From NCBI RefSeq assembly GCF_000178955.2, contig NC_016631.1, forward strand, positions 6,076,001 through 6,140,000: 64,000 bases of DNA. The letters are read 5' to 3'. A model generated the notes under the pieces. That model saw only the letters and a list, made by a program, of their open reading frames with translations, was not told the origin of the DNA and did no database searches. This stretch comes from Granulicella mallensis MP5ACTX8. Lineage in GTDB: Bacteria > Acidobacteriota > Terriglobia > Terriglobales > Acidobacteriaceae. The position numbers and the translations under genes are program-made. Below are positions 1-7,091 of this stretch, in pieces (position 1 is the stretch's first letter; each line of letters starts with the position of its first letter).

Positions 1-293
1 CCGCGTGGCACCTCGAGTATCGCGGCGGAGACGGCTGGCATCCCGTAGCCAATGCGAGCGGCTATCCAACGACCGTCGGCGAGTTCGTCGACGTGAAGTT
101 CGATCCCATCACCACGCGCTGCCTTCGCGCCGTGTTCGATGCCTCGGGCGACGGCCAGCAGTACGCCGCAGTCGCCGTCCAGGAGTGGGAGACACTCGGA
201 CCGAAGGTGGTTTCCCTCACCTCGCTGCCGAAACCTCCGTCCGCCAGCGACCCCAATTCGGGCTGTTCGGCAGCTCCAGCAACCCACCCATAA
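1..293 (+). CDS. C-terminal fragment of an extracellular protein with a discoidin-like (F5/8 type C) domain
   Basis: The reading frame is open from the window edge to the TAA at 291-293, so only about 97 C-terminal residues are visible. They read like the end of a discoidin-like carbohydrate-binding module: W-H-L-E-Y-R, W-H-P-V-A, then a T-T-R-C-L-R-A-V-F-D strand and a closing A-V-Q-E-W strand. The same layout occurs in the N-terminal module of the GH127 enzyme at 7092-9974 (its Y-R-I-L-Y-W, F-V-P-V-A and I-L-E-W-Q-V). The missing part is probably a secreted glycoside hydrolase, perhaps a second arabinosidase, but its catalytic domain lies outside the window. The codon at the left edge is incomplete. 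Confidence 0.6.
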   Translation, partial: AWHLEYRGGDGWHPVANASGYPTTVGEFVDVKFDPITTRCLRAVFDASGDGQQYAAVAVQEWETLGPKVVSLTSLPKPPSASDPNSGCSAAPATHP

Positions 294-302
294 GCTTTTT
301 GG

Positions 303-332
303 TTGACAACAATGGCCCAATCGCGCGATGTT
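303..332 (+). promoter_or_regulatory. Possible sigma70 promoter ahead of the permease/ara genes
   Basis: A perfect TTGACA at 303-308 is followed 18 bases later by a weak -10 match, GATGTT at 327-332. It lies just after the stop of the first gene and about 75 bases before the strong Shine-Dalgarno at 390-396. Only the -35 box is convincing. Confidence 0.25.
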
Positions 333-406
333 CTATGTACTCGAAATTGTATCCGTTAATTGCACGACTACCGAAACCACCGCTAACAGAAGGAGGAACC
401 TTGGAC

Positions 407-598
407 ATGAAACTCGCACACAGGCTCTTTCTTGGGGGCGCAGGCGCAATGAACACCACAACCCTCCTGCGCGCGAACGCGGAAACGTTTTCTTACGACG
501 CTTCCGCATCGTTTAGCCTCGTAGCGAACAGCACACTCACGCTTCGGCGGGTCCCTGGCATAGGGCCGCTCCCGGCATCTCTCACTCAGAAGGCATAA
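407..598 (+). CDS. Possible 63-residue small protein or leader upstream of the permease
   Basis: ATG at 407 follows a strong Shine-Dalgarno (AAGGAGGA at 390-397) at about 10 bases, and the frame runs to TAA at 596-598, five bases before the permease ATG. The product starts with a basic, signal-like stretch (MKLAHRLFLGGAGAM) and has a bland Ala/Ser/Thr-rich remainder. I do not recognise a family. The spacing would let it be translationally coupled to the permease. The unusually good ribosome binding site is the main argument for it being real. It could also be the remnant of a longer exported protein. Confidence 0.35.
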   Translation: MKLAHRLFLGGAGAMNTTTLLRANAETFSYDASASFSLVANSTLTLRRVPGIGPLPASLTQKA

Positions 599-602
599 GC
601 GC

Positions 603-2144
603 ATGCAGCAGATCGATACAGACTTGCAGCTCATTCATGACGGGGAGACCGGCGTATCCCCTACCGAGTTTCGCAAGGCGCTGGGTCTCTTCGACTCCGT
701 GATGATCGTTGCCGGCATCATGGTCGGCTCCGGCATCTTCATCGTCAGCGCGGAGATCTCCCGGCAGGTCGGCTCGGCCGGCTGGCTTCTCGTCGCCTGG
801 GTCATCACCGGCATCCTCACCGTCTTCGGCGCGCTCAGTTACGGAGAGCTCGCCGCGATGATGCCCACCGCCGGCGGCATGTATGTCTATCTTCGCGAGG
901 CCTTCTCGCCGCTGCTCGGCTTCCTCTATGGCTGGACGCTCCTGACCGTCATCCAGACCGGCTCTATCGCCGCCGTCGCCATCGCCTTCGCCCGCTTCAG
1001 CGGCGTGATGTTCCCCTCGATCAGCGAGACCCACTACTTCATCCCGCCCGTCCGCGTCCTTCCCGGCTATGCGTTCTCGCTCTCCTCCGCACAGGCGGTC
1101 GCACTCGCCGTCATCCTGCTCACCTGCTTCATCAACACGCGCGGCGTCACCTGGGGCAAGCTGGTCCAGAACATCTTCACCGTTGCAAAGCTCGCGGGCA
1201 TGGTCGTGCTCCTCGGCCTGGGCGCGTATGCCTTCGTGCGCAACCCGTCTGTCTTCCACCTGAACTTCGCCGACGCCTGGCATCCCAAGCACATCTCGCT
1301 CATCCACACGATCGACGCCACCACCGGCTTCGGTCTTCTCGTCGCGCTCTGCGTCTCACAGACCGGCTCACTCTTCTCCGCGGACTCCTGGCACGACATC
1401 ACGTTTGTCGCCGGTGAGGTCCGCAACCCCAAGCGCAATCTGCCGTTGGCGCTCGGCCTCGGCACCTCGATGGTGATCGCGCTCTACCTGCTCTGCAATC
1501 TTTGCTACCTCGCCGTGCTGCCCATCAGTGCCATCCAAACGGCCCCCGGCGATCGCGTTGCAACCCTGGTCGTCGATACCGTGCTGCCCGGCATCGGCAA
1601 GCTGGCTATGGGCTGCCTCATCATGGTCTCCACCTTCGGCACGGTGAACGCGCTCACCCTCGCGGGAGGGCGCGCCTGTTACGCGATGGCGCAGGATGGG
1701 CTCTTCTTCCGCCGCGCGGGCAAGCTCAATGAAGCCCGTGTCCCCGGCTGGGCACTCGCGATCCAATGTTTCTGGGCGCTGCTGCTGGTTCTTCCGCGCA
1801 CCTACGATGCCGCCACCCAGACCTACGGCAATCTCTACAGCAATCTTCTCGACTACGTGATCTCTGCCGCCCTCATCTTCTACATCCTCACGGTGATCGG
1901 CCTGTTTCGCCTTCGCTCCACGCGGCCCGATGCGCCCAGACCCTATCGTTGCTGGGGTTATCCCTGGCTGCCGGCGCTCTACATCACCGGCTCCTCCGTC
2001 GTCCTGGTCATACTCTTCATTTATCGGACATCGACTACCTGGCCCGGCCTGCTCATCGTCCTGAGCGGAGTTCCGGTGTATCTGTTCTTACGCAAAGGCA
2101 AATTGCAGGCAGACCTGGTGGCAGCCCAGAACACTTCTGGGTAA
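603..2144 (+). CDS. APC-superfamily amino acid permease
   Basis: A 513-residue integral membrane protein of the amino acid-polyamine-organocation superfamily, most like the LAT/SteT-type exchangers. The N-terminus shows the hallmark GIMVGSGIFIV helix-1 motif with its unwound G-S-G-I-F substrate site, followed by about 11 further hydrophobic segments (for example W-L-L-V-A-W-V-I-T-G-I and G-L-L-V-A-L-C-V-S). It starts five bases after the small upstream ORF and is followed 139 bases later by ribulokinase, so it probably belongs to the arabinose gene set. A sugar substrate would be atypical for APC. An amino acid such as hydroxyproline, released from arabinosylated plant protein, is a plausible inference but is not shown by the sequence. 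Confidence 0.88.
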   Translation: MQQIDTDLQLIHDGETGVSPTEFRKALGLFDSVMIVAGIMVGSGIFIVSAEISRQVGSAGWLLVAWVITGILTVFGALSYGELAAMMPTAGGMYVYLREAFSPLLGFLYGWTLLTVIQTGSIAAVAIAFARFSGVMFPSISETHYFIPPVRVLPGYAFSLSSAQAVALAVILLTCFINTRGVTWGKLVQNIFTVAKLAGMVVLLGLGAYAFVRNPSVFHLNFADAWHPKHISLIHTIDATTGFGLLVALCVSQTGSLFSADSWHDITFVAGEVRNPKRNLPLALGLGTSMVIALYLLCNLCYLAVLPISAIQTAPGDRVATLVVDTVLPGIGKLAMGCLIMVSTFGTVNALTLAGGRACYAMAQDGLFFRRAGKLNEARVPGWALAIQCFWALLLVLPRTYDAATQTYGNLYSNLLDYVISAALIFYILTVIGLFRLRSTRPDAPRPYRCWGYPWLPALYITGSSVVLVILFIYRTSTTWPGLLIVLSGVPVYLFLRKGKLQADLVAAQNTSG

Positions 2145-2186
2145 CGCTTCAAGCCACCCTCATACCCAAGCCCTAAGAAAACAAGG

Positions 2187-2197
2187 GAAACGCTTTC
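2187..2197 (+). promoter_or_regulatory. Possible LacI-type operator upstream of araB
   Basis: The 11-base near-palindrome GAAACGCTTTC (GAAA, central CGC, TTTC) lies in the 139-base gap before ribulokinase. Its form matches operators generally bound by LacI/GalR regulators. No regulator gene is adjacent, so the assignment is by form only. Confidence 0.3.
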
Positions 2198-2283
2198 TCA
2201 AAGTCGCGACTCTCGCGGAATACCACTCTCAACGAGCCCGCTGGCTCCCAAATGTTTGTTCTGAAGCAAAGGAAACCGGATTC

Positions 2284-3873
2284 ATGGCCATCGTCGCCGG
2301 AGTAGATTTTGGAACGCTCAGCGTGCGAGTCACCTTGCTCGACAGCGAGCGGGGACGGCTCGGAACATCCTCCGCAAACTACCCTCTGCATCGCCGCAGA
2401 GAAGATCCGGACTTCGCCACCCAGTCTCACCACGATCAGATGCAGGCCCTGGCCGCAGCCACACGACAGGTGCTGGCCGAAACGGGAGTCGCCGGCGCGA
2501 ACGTCGTGGGTCTGGCCCTCGACACGACCGGATCGAGCGTCATCCCCGTCGATGCCCAGCTCCAGCCGCTCGATGAGTACATGCTCTGGTGCGACCATCG
2601 CGCCCACAAGGAAGCCCAGCTCATCACCGAGATGGCGCACGCCCAGAACCTCGAAGCCATTGCATGGTGCGGCGGCGTCTACTCGTACGAGTGGGGCTTT
2701 GCCAAGCTGCTCTACTGGCTTCGCAACAATCCCGGCAAGCGCGCGTACTTCGCCACCGCCCTGGAGCACTGCGACATGGTCGCCGCCACGCTGATCGGCA
2801 TCACCGATCCGGCCGAGGTGCCGCGCAGCATCTGCGCCATGGGGCACAAGTGGATGTGGAATCCGCGCTGGGGTGGTCTGCCCTCGCAGGCATTCCTCTC
2901 CAGCCTCGATCCTCTCTTCGACGGCATTCGCGAAAAGCTTCAGGGCAAGTACGCAACGTCCGATGCCATCGCCGGCACGCTCAGCAAACACTGGGCCGAG
3001 CAGATGGGGCTTCGCGCCGGCATTCCTATTCCCGTCGGTGCCTTCGACGCGCACTGGGACGCGATCGGTGCCGGCTGCAAAGAAGGCGATGTCGTCAACG
3101 TCGTCGGCACGTCGACGTGCATCATCGCGATGGCCTCGCATACGAACCTGATTCCCGGCGTGTGCGGTGTGGTACCGGGCAGCGTGCATCCGGCCTTCAC
3201 GGGAATAGAAGCCGGTCTCTCTGCTACCGGGGACATCTTCGAAGCCATCGCGCGCCGCGCAGGCACCGATGTCCGCACGCTTTCGCAGGGCCTTGAAGAA
3301 TATGCCCCCGCGCAGACAGGGCTGCTGCGCCTGAGTTGGGATAACGGGGATCGCACCGTGCTGGTCAACTCGGAACTGGGTGGGATGACCCTCGGCTGGA
3401 ACCTGCTGCACTCGGCTCAGGACGAACTCTTCGCCGCCATCGAAGGCACCGCCTTCCACACGCGCATCATCCTCGAGCGTATGGCCGAGCACGGCGTTGC
3501 CGTCGAGCGCGTGATCAATGCGGGCGGCATTCCGCAGAACAACAGCGTCCTGAACCAGGTATATGCCAACGTGCTCGGCAAGCCTGTGCTGGTGCCGGAT
3601 GGAATCCCCACCAGCCTGGGCTCGGGAATCGTCGCCATGGTGGCATCGGGAATCTATCCGTCCATCGAGGCCGCGCAAGAAGCGTTATGCCTTCCCTTCA
3701 AAACCTACCGGCCGCAGCCCGAAGCCGTTGCGCGTTACGACGAACTCTTTACTCACTATCGCAATCTGTACTTCGCCTTCGGGGAAAAGAAAGCCACTCC
3801 CGCATCGTTCGGGGAGGTTCTTCCAACCCTTCGCAGGATCGCCACCGAGGCACGCACGTCCTCCGCCACCTAA
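2284..3873 (+). CDS. araB: L-ribulokinase
   Basis: A 529-residue FGGY-family kinase that phosphorylates L-ribulose with ATP to L-ribulose 5-phosphate, the second step of the isomerase route for L-arabinose. Visible are the N-terminal [10 protein letters not shown] phosphate-1 motif, the substrate-binding LWCDHRA stretch, the [11 protein letters not shown] region with the expected catalytic Asp, and V-G-T-S-T-C, which is typical of AraB rather than XylB. The C-terminal adenosine motif appears as NAGGIPQNN. An AAGGAAA Shine-Dalgarno precedes the ATG. L-arabinose isomerase follows 28 bases after the stop, indicating one operon. The usual third gene, araD (ribulose-phosphate 4-epimerase), is not in this window. 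Confidence 0.95.
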   Translation: MAIVAGVDFGTLSVRVTLLDSERGRLGTSSANYPLHRRREDPDFATQSHHDQMQALAAATRQVLAETGVAGANVVGLALDTTGSSVIPVDAQLQPLDEYMLWCDHRAHKEAQLITEMAHAQNLEAIAWCGGVYSYEWGFAKLLYWLRNNPGKRAYFATALEHCDMVAATLIGITDPAEVPRSICAMGHKWMWNPRWGGLPSQAFLSSLDPLFDGIREKLQGKYATSDAIAGTLSKHWAEQMGLRAGIPIPVGAFDAHWDAIGAGCKEGDVVNVVGTSTCIIAMASHTNLIPGVCGVVPGSVHPAFTGIEAGLSATGDIFEAIARRAGTDVRTLSQGLEEYAPAQTGLLRLSWDNGDRTVLVNSELGGMTLGWNLLHSAQDELFAAIEGTAFHTRIILERMAEHGVAVERVINAGGIPQNNSVLNQVYANVLGKPVLVPDGIPTSLGSGIVAMVASGIYPSIEAAQEALCLPFKTYRPQPEAVARYDELFTHYRNLYFAFGEKKATPASFGEVLPTLRRIATEARTSSAT

Positions 3874-3901
3874 AACTTGTTCGATTGAAAGGAAGTTCAA
3901 G

Positions 3902-5353
3902 ATGAATCTGAAATCTCTCGAAGTCTGGTTCGTTACAGGAAGCCAGCATCTTTACGGAGCCGAAGCGCTCGCGAAGGTTGCGGAAAACTCGCAGAAGATC
4001 GCCGCTTCTCTCAATGCCGAAAGTGCCATCCCGGTCACCATCGTCTTCAAGCCGGTGATGACCACGAGCGACCAGATTCGCGAGCTCTGCCGAGAAGCCA
4101 ACAACGCCAAAAACTGCATCGGCCTCGTGCTCTGGATGCACACGTTCTCGCCGGCAAAGATGTGGATCGCCGGTCTCAAGTCGCTGGCCAAGCCGTTCCT
4201 GCATCTGCATACGCAGTTCAATCGCGAGCTTCCCTGGGCCTCCATCGACATGGACTTCATGAACCTGAACCAAGCCGCGCACGGCGACCGCGAGTTCGGC
4301 TTCATCACCGCCCGCCTGCGCCTGCCGCGCAAAGTCGTGGTCGGCTTCTGGCAGGACGCGGGTACCGTGTCGGAGATCGCCGCGTGGACCCGCGCCGCGG
4401 CAGGCTGGAACGAATCGCAGACCCTCAAGGTCGCACGCTTCGGCGACAACATGCGTGACGTCGCGGTCACCGACGGCAATAAGGTCTCCGCGGAGATGCA
4501 GCTCGGTTACAGCGTGAACGGGTATGGCGTCGGCGATCTCGTCGAGCGCATGAATCAGTTCAGCGACGCCGAGGTCGATAAGCTCGTCGCCGAATATCGC
4601 AAGGCCTACACCATCACCAAGGCCCACGACCGCCCCGCCTCCCTCCGCAACGCCGCGAAGATCGAGCTCGGCCTGCGGGCGTTCCTCGAAGAAGGCGGCT
4701 TCGGCGCCTTTACCGACACCTTCCAGGACCTCCACGGCATGGATCAGCTTCCCGGTATCGCAGCCCAGCGCCTTATGGCAGACGGCTATGGCTTTGCGGG
4801 TGAAGGCGACTGGAAGACAGCCGCCCTGGTACGCACGATGAAGGTGATGGCACTCGGCATGCAGGGAGGCACCTCCTTCATGGAGGACTACACCTACGAC
4901 TTCAGCGGAACGCCGAAGGTCCTCGGCTCGCACATGCTGGAGATCTGCCCCTCAATCGCTGCCGGCAAGCCGTCGCTCGAGGTCCATCCACTCGGCATCG
5001 GCGGCAAGGCCGATCCGGCACGTCTTGTCTTCACCGCACCCAGCGGGCCGGCCGTCGTAGCGACTCTCGTCGAGATGAGCGAAGGCTTCCGGTTAATCGT
5101 TAATGAGGTCGATGTCGTCCCACCAGAAGAGGAGTTGCCGAAGCTCCCTGTTGCACGCGCAGTATGGCTCCCGAAGCCAAGTCTCAAGGTAGCCGCCGCT
5201 GCCTGGATCTATGCTGGAGGGGCGCATCACACCGGCTTCAGCCAGGCGCTCACCACGGAGCACCTGGAAGACTTTGCGGAGATCGCCGGCATTGAGTTGA
5301 TCGTCATTGACGCGGATACGCGCCTGCGCGAACTGCGCCGGCAGCTTCGCTAA
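3902..5353 (+). CDS. araA: L-arabinose isomerase
   Basis: A 483-residue protein converting L-arabinose to L-ribulose in the cytoplasm. The start [19 protein letters not shown] is the classic AraA N-terminus. Conserved [25 protein letters not shown] and [12 protein letters not shown] stretches follow, and these carry the expected metal and active-site Glu/His residues. Length matches the family (about 500). The ATG at 3902 is preceded by GGAAG; the longer upstream reading frame is only the out-of-frame end of araB. The gap to araB is 28 bases and to the next gene 30 bases, so all three are probably co-transcribed. Confidence 0.96.
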   Translation: MNLKSLEVWFVTGSQHLYGAEALAKVAENSQKIAASLNAESAIPVTIVFKPVMTTSDQIRELCREANNAKNCIGLVLWMHTFSPAKMWIAGLKSLAKPFLHLHTQFNRELPWASIDMDFMNLNQAAHGDREFGFITARLRLPRKVVVGFWQDAGTVSEIAAWTRAAAGWNESQTLKVARFGDNMRDVAVTDGNKVSAEMQLGYSVNGYGVGDLVERMNQFSDAEVDKLVAEYRKAYTITKAHDRPASLRNAAKIELGLRAFLEEGGFGAFTDTFQDLHGMDQLPGIAAQRLMADGYGFAGEGDWKTAALVRTMKVMALGMQGGTSFMEDYTYDFSGTPKVLGSHMLEICPSIAAGKPSLEVHPLGIGGKADPARLVFTAPSGPAVVATLVEMSEGFRLIVNEVDVVPPEEELPKLPVARAVWLPKPSLKVAAAAWIYAGGAHHTGFSQALTTEHLEDFAEIAGIELIVIDADTRLRELRRQLR

Positions 5354-5383
5354 CAGATATTCATAGAAGTTCAGGAGTTACAG

Positions 5384-6970
5384 ATGCAGTTGACTGGTGA
5401 GATGTTGATCGGCGCACGCGCCGTTCCCGGAATGGTAGGCAAGCTTCGTGCAATAAACCCCTCGACGGGTGCAGAGATGGAGCCCGCCTTCAGTGGCGGC
5501 TCCGTCAGCGACGTCGACGCAGCCTGCGCCCTGGCTGCCGCGGCCTTCAATACGTACCGGGCCACAAGCCTGGAGCAGCGCGCGCAGTTCCTGGAAGCCA
5601 TCGCACAAGGCATCGTCGATCTCGGCGATGTGCTCGTCGAGCGCGTGATGGCAGAGTCGGGTCTTCCGCGTCCTCGTGTCGAAGGAGAACGCGCCCGCAC
5701 CGCTGGGCAGCTTCGTCTCTTTGCCTCACTCGCGCGCGAAGGCCGCTTTCTGAGCGCGACTCTCGACACGCCTCTTCCCGAACGCAAGCCGCTTCCCCGC
5801 GCCGACCTGCGCGCCCAGAAGATTCCACTGGGCCCGGTCGCTGTCTTTGGTGCCAGCAACTTCCCGCTCGCCTTCTCGGTCGCCGGAGGAGATACGGCTT
5901 CCGCACTGGCCGCAGGTTGTCCCGTCGTCGCCAAGGCTCATCCTTCGCACCTTGGAACCTCCGAGCTGGTCGGTCGCGTCATTCAAAAGGCCGTTGCCGA
6001 CAGCGGACTTCCCGAAGGCGTCTTCTCTCTCCTCATTGACAGTGGCAACAACGAAGTAGGGACAGCTCTCGTTCAACATCCGGCGATCCAGGCTGTTGGC
6101 TTCACCGGCTCGCGGCGCGTCGGGCGTATTCTCGTCGCGCTTGGGGCAGGCCGCGAAGTCCCGATTCCCGTCTATGCGGAGATGAGCAGCATCAATCCGG
6201 TCTTTCTTCTGCCTGGCGCTCTCAAGCAGCGCGCGGAGGCCATCGCGCAGGGCTTCATCGACTCCCTCACGATGGGCACCGGTCAGTTCTGCACCAAGCC
6301 GGGTATCGTCATCGGCCTCGCGAGCCCGGACTTCGACCGCTTCCGCACTGCCGCGCAATCCGCCATCGAAGCCAAGGCCGCGACCACCATGCTCAACACG
6401 GGCATTCATCGTGCCTACTGTCACGGCACCGATGAGTGGTCGAAAGACAGCGGCCTCCAGGCCCTTTCCAGCGGCGCAGCGCCCGCGCCAGAGGCAACCG
6501 CGGGCCAGCCAAAGTTCTTCAGCACGAAGGCGAGCTACTTCCTTCAGTCTCCGCACCTTCTCGAAGAAGTCTTCGGGCCTGCGGGTCTGCTGATCGAATG
6601 CAGCAGCACGGATGAGTTGGTCGCCGTCGCCAACCATCTGAACGGGCAGCTCACGGCGACACTTCATCTCGAAGCAGCCGATACGGCTCTCGCACGGACA
6701 CTGGTGCCGATCCTCGAGCGCAAAGCCGGTCGCATTCTCGTCAACGGCTTCCCGACCGGAGTCGAGGTCAGTTATGCGATGGTGCATGGAGGACCTTCGC
6801 CCGCGACCTCCGACAGCCGCGTTACCTCGGTCGGTGCGATGGCGATCGAACGGTTCCTGCGTCCAGTCTGCTATCAGGACTTCCCGGCGTCCCTGCTGCC
6901 CGAGTCGCTTCAGGATGCCAATCCACTGCAGGTCTGGCGTCTTGTGGACGGAAAGCTACAGCAACCGTAA
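5384..6970 (+). CDS. Aldehyde dehydrogenase, 2-oxoglutarate semialdehyde (2,5-dioxovalerate) type
   Basis: A 528-residue NAD(P)+-dependent aldehyde dehydrogenase of the alpha-ketoglutaric-semialdehyde subgroup. Evidence is the GPVAVFGASNFPLAFS entrance, the NAD-site V-G-F-T-G-S, the general-base Glu in YAEMSSINPV and the catalytic Cys in GTGQFCTKPG. The reaction would be 2-oxoglutarate semialdehyde to 2-oxoglutarate, the last step of the oxidative pentose (Weimberg-like) route, of trans-4-hydroxyproline degradation and of glucarate degradation. It sits 30 bases downstream of araA. That is odd beside an isomerase/kinase route, because the two pathways do not share this step. Substrate is inferred from subfamily resemblance. 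Confidence 0.85.
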   Translation: MQLTGEMLIGARAVPGMVGKLRAINPSTGAEMEPAFSGGSVSDVDAACALAAAAFNTYRATSLEQRAQFLEAIAQGIVDLGDVLVERVMAESGLPRPRVEGERARTAGQLRLFASLAREGRFLSATLDTPLPERKPLPRADLRAQKIPLGPVAVFGASNFPLAFSVAGGDTASALAAGCPVVAKAHPSHLGTSELVGRVIQKAVADSGLPEGVFSLLIDSGNNEVGTALVQHPAIQAVGFTGSRRVGRILVALGAGREVPIPVYAEMSSINPVFLLPGALKQRAEAIAQGFIDSLTMGTGQFCTKPGIVIGLASPDFDRFRTAAQSAIEAKAATTMLNTGIHRAYCHGTDEWSKDSGLQALSSGAAPAPEATAGQPKFFSTKASYFLQSPHLLEEVFGPAGLLIECSSTDELVAVANHLNGQLTATLHLEAADTALARTLVPILERKAGRILVNGFPTGVEVSYAMVHGGPSPATSDSRVTSVGAMAIERFLRPVCYQDFPASLLPESLQDANPLQVWRLVDGKLQQP

Positions 6971-7018
6971 GGAAATCTGGACACTTTCAGTTCAGCCGAT
7001 GTAGGCTGTTCACAGTTT

Positions 7019-7052
7019 CGTATACGTTGTCGCATACAAAGAAAACGTATAC
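7019..7052 (+). promoter_or_regulatory. Operator-like cluster of CGTATAC motifs before the GH127 gene
   Basis: CGTATAC occurs at 7019-7025 and 7046-7052 with a GCATAC at 7032-7037 between them. Positions 7020-7037 form an 18-base inverted repeat with arms GTATACG and CGCATAC. GTATAC-rich DNA stands out in this GC-rich sequence. The same CGTATAC core appears at 38358-38364 upstream of xylB. This is consistent with a binding site for a sugar-responsive repressor; the regulator is unknown. Confidence 0.4.
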
Positions 7053-7091
7053 TCAAAACCCTGCGGCAGATTCGAAGGAGTACCTCTCAAT

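Noticed and set aside
582-1307. 241-residue Asp/Gly/Glu-rich frame on the minus strand
   Set aside because: Composition is what the antisense of a GC-rich membrane-protein gene gives; the permease is the real gene.
2173-3678. 501-residue open frame on the minus strand
   Set aside because: It is the mirror of araB in GC-rich DNA, has no recognisable motif, and araB on the other strand is certain.
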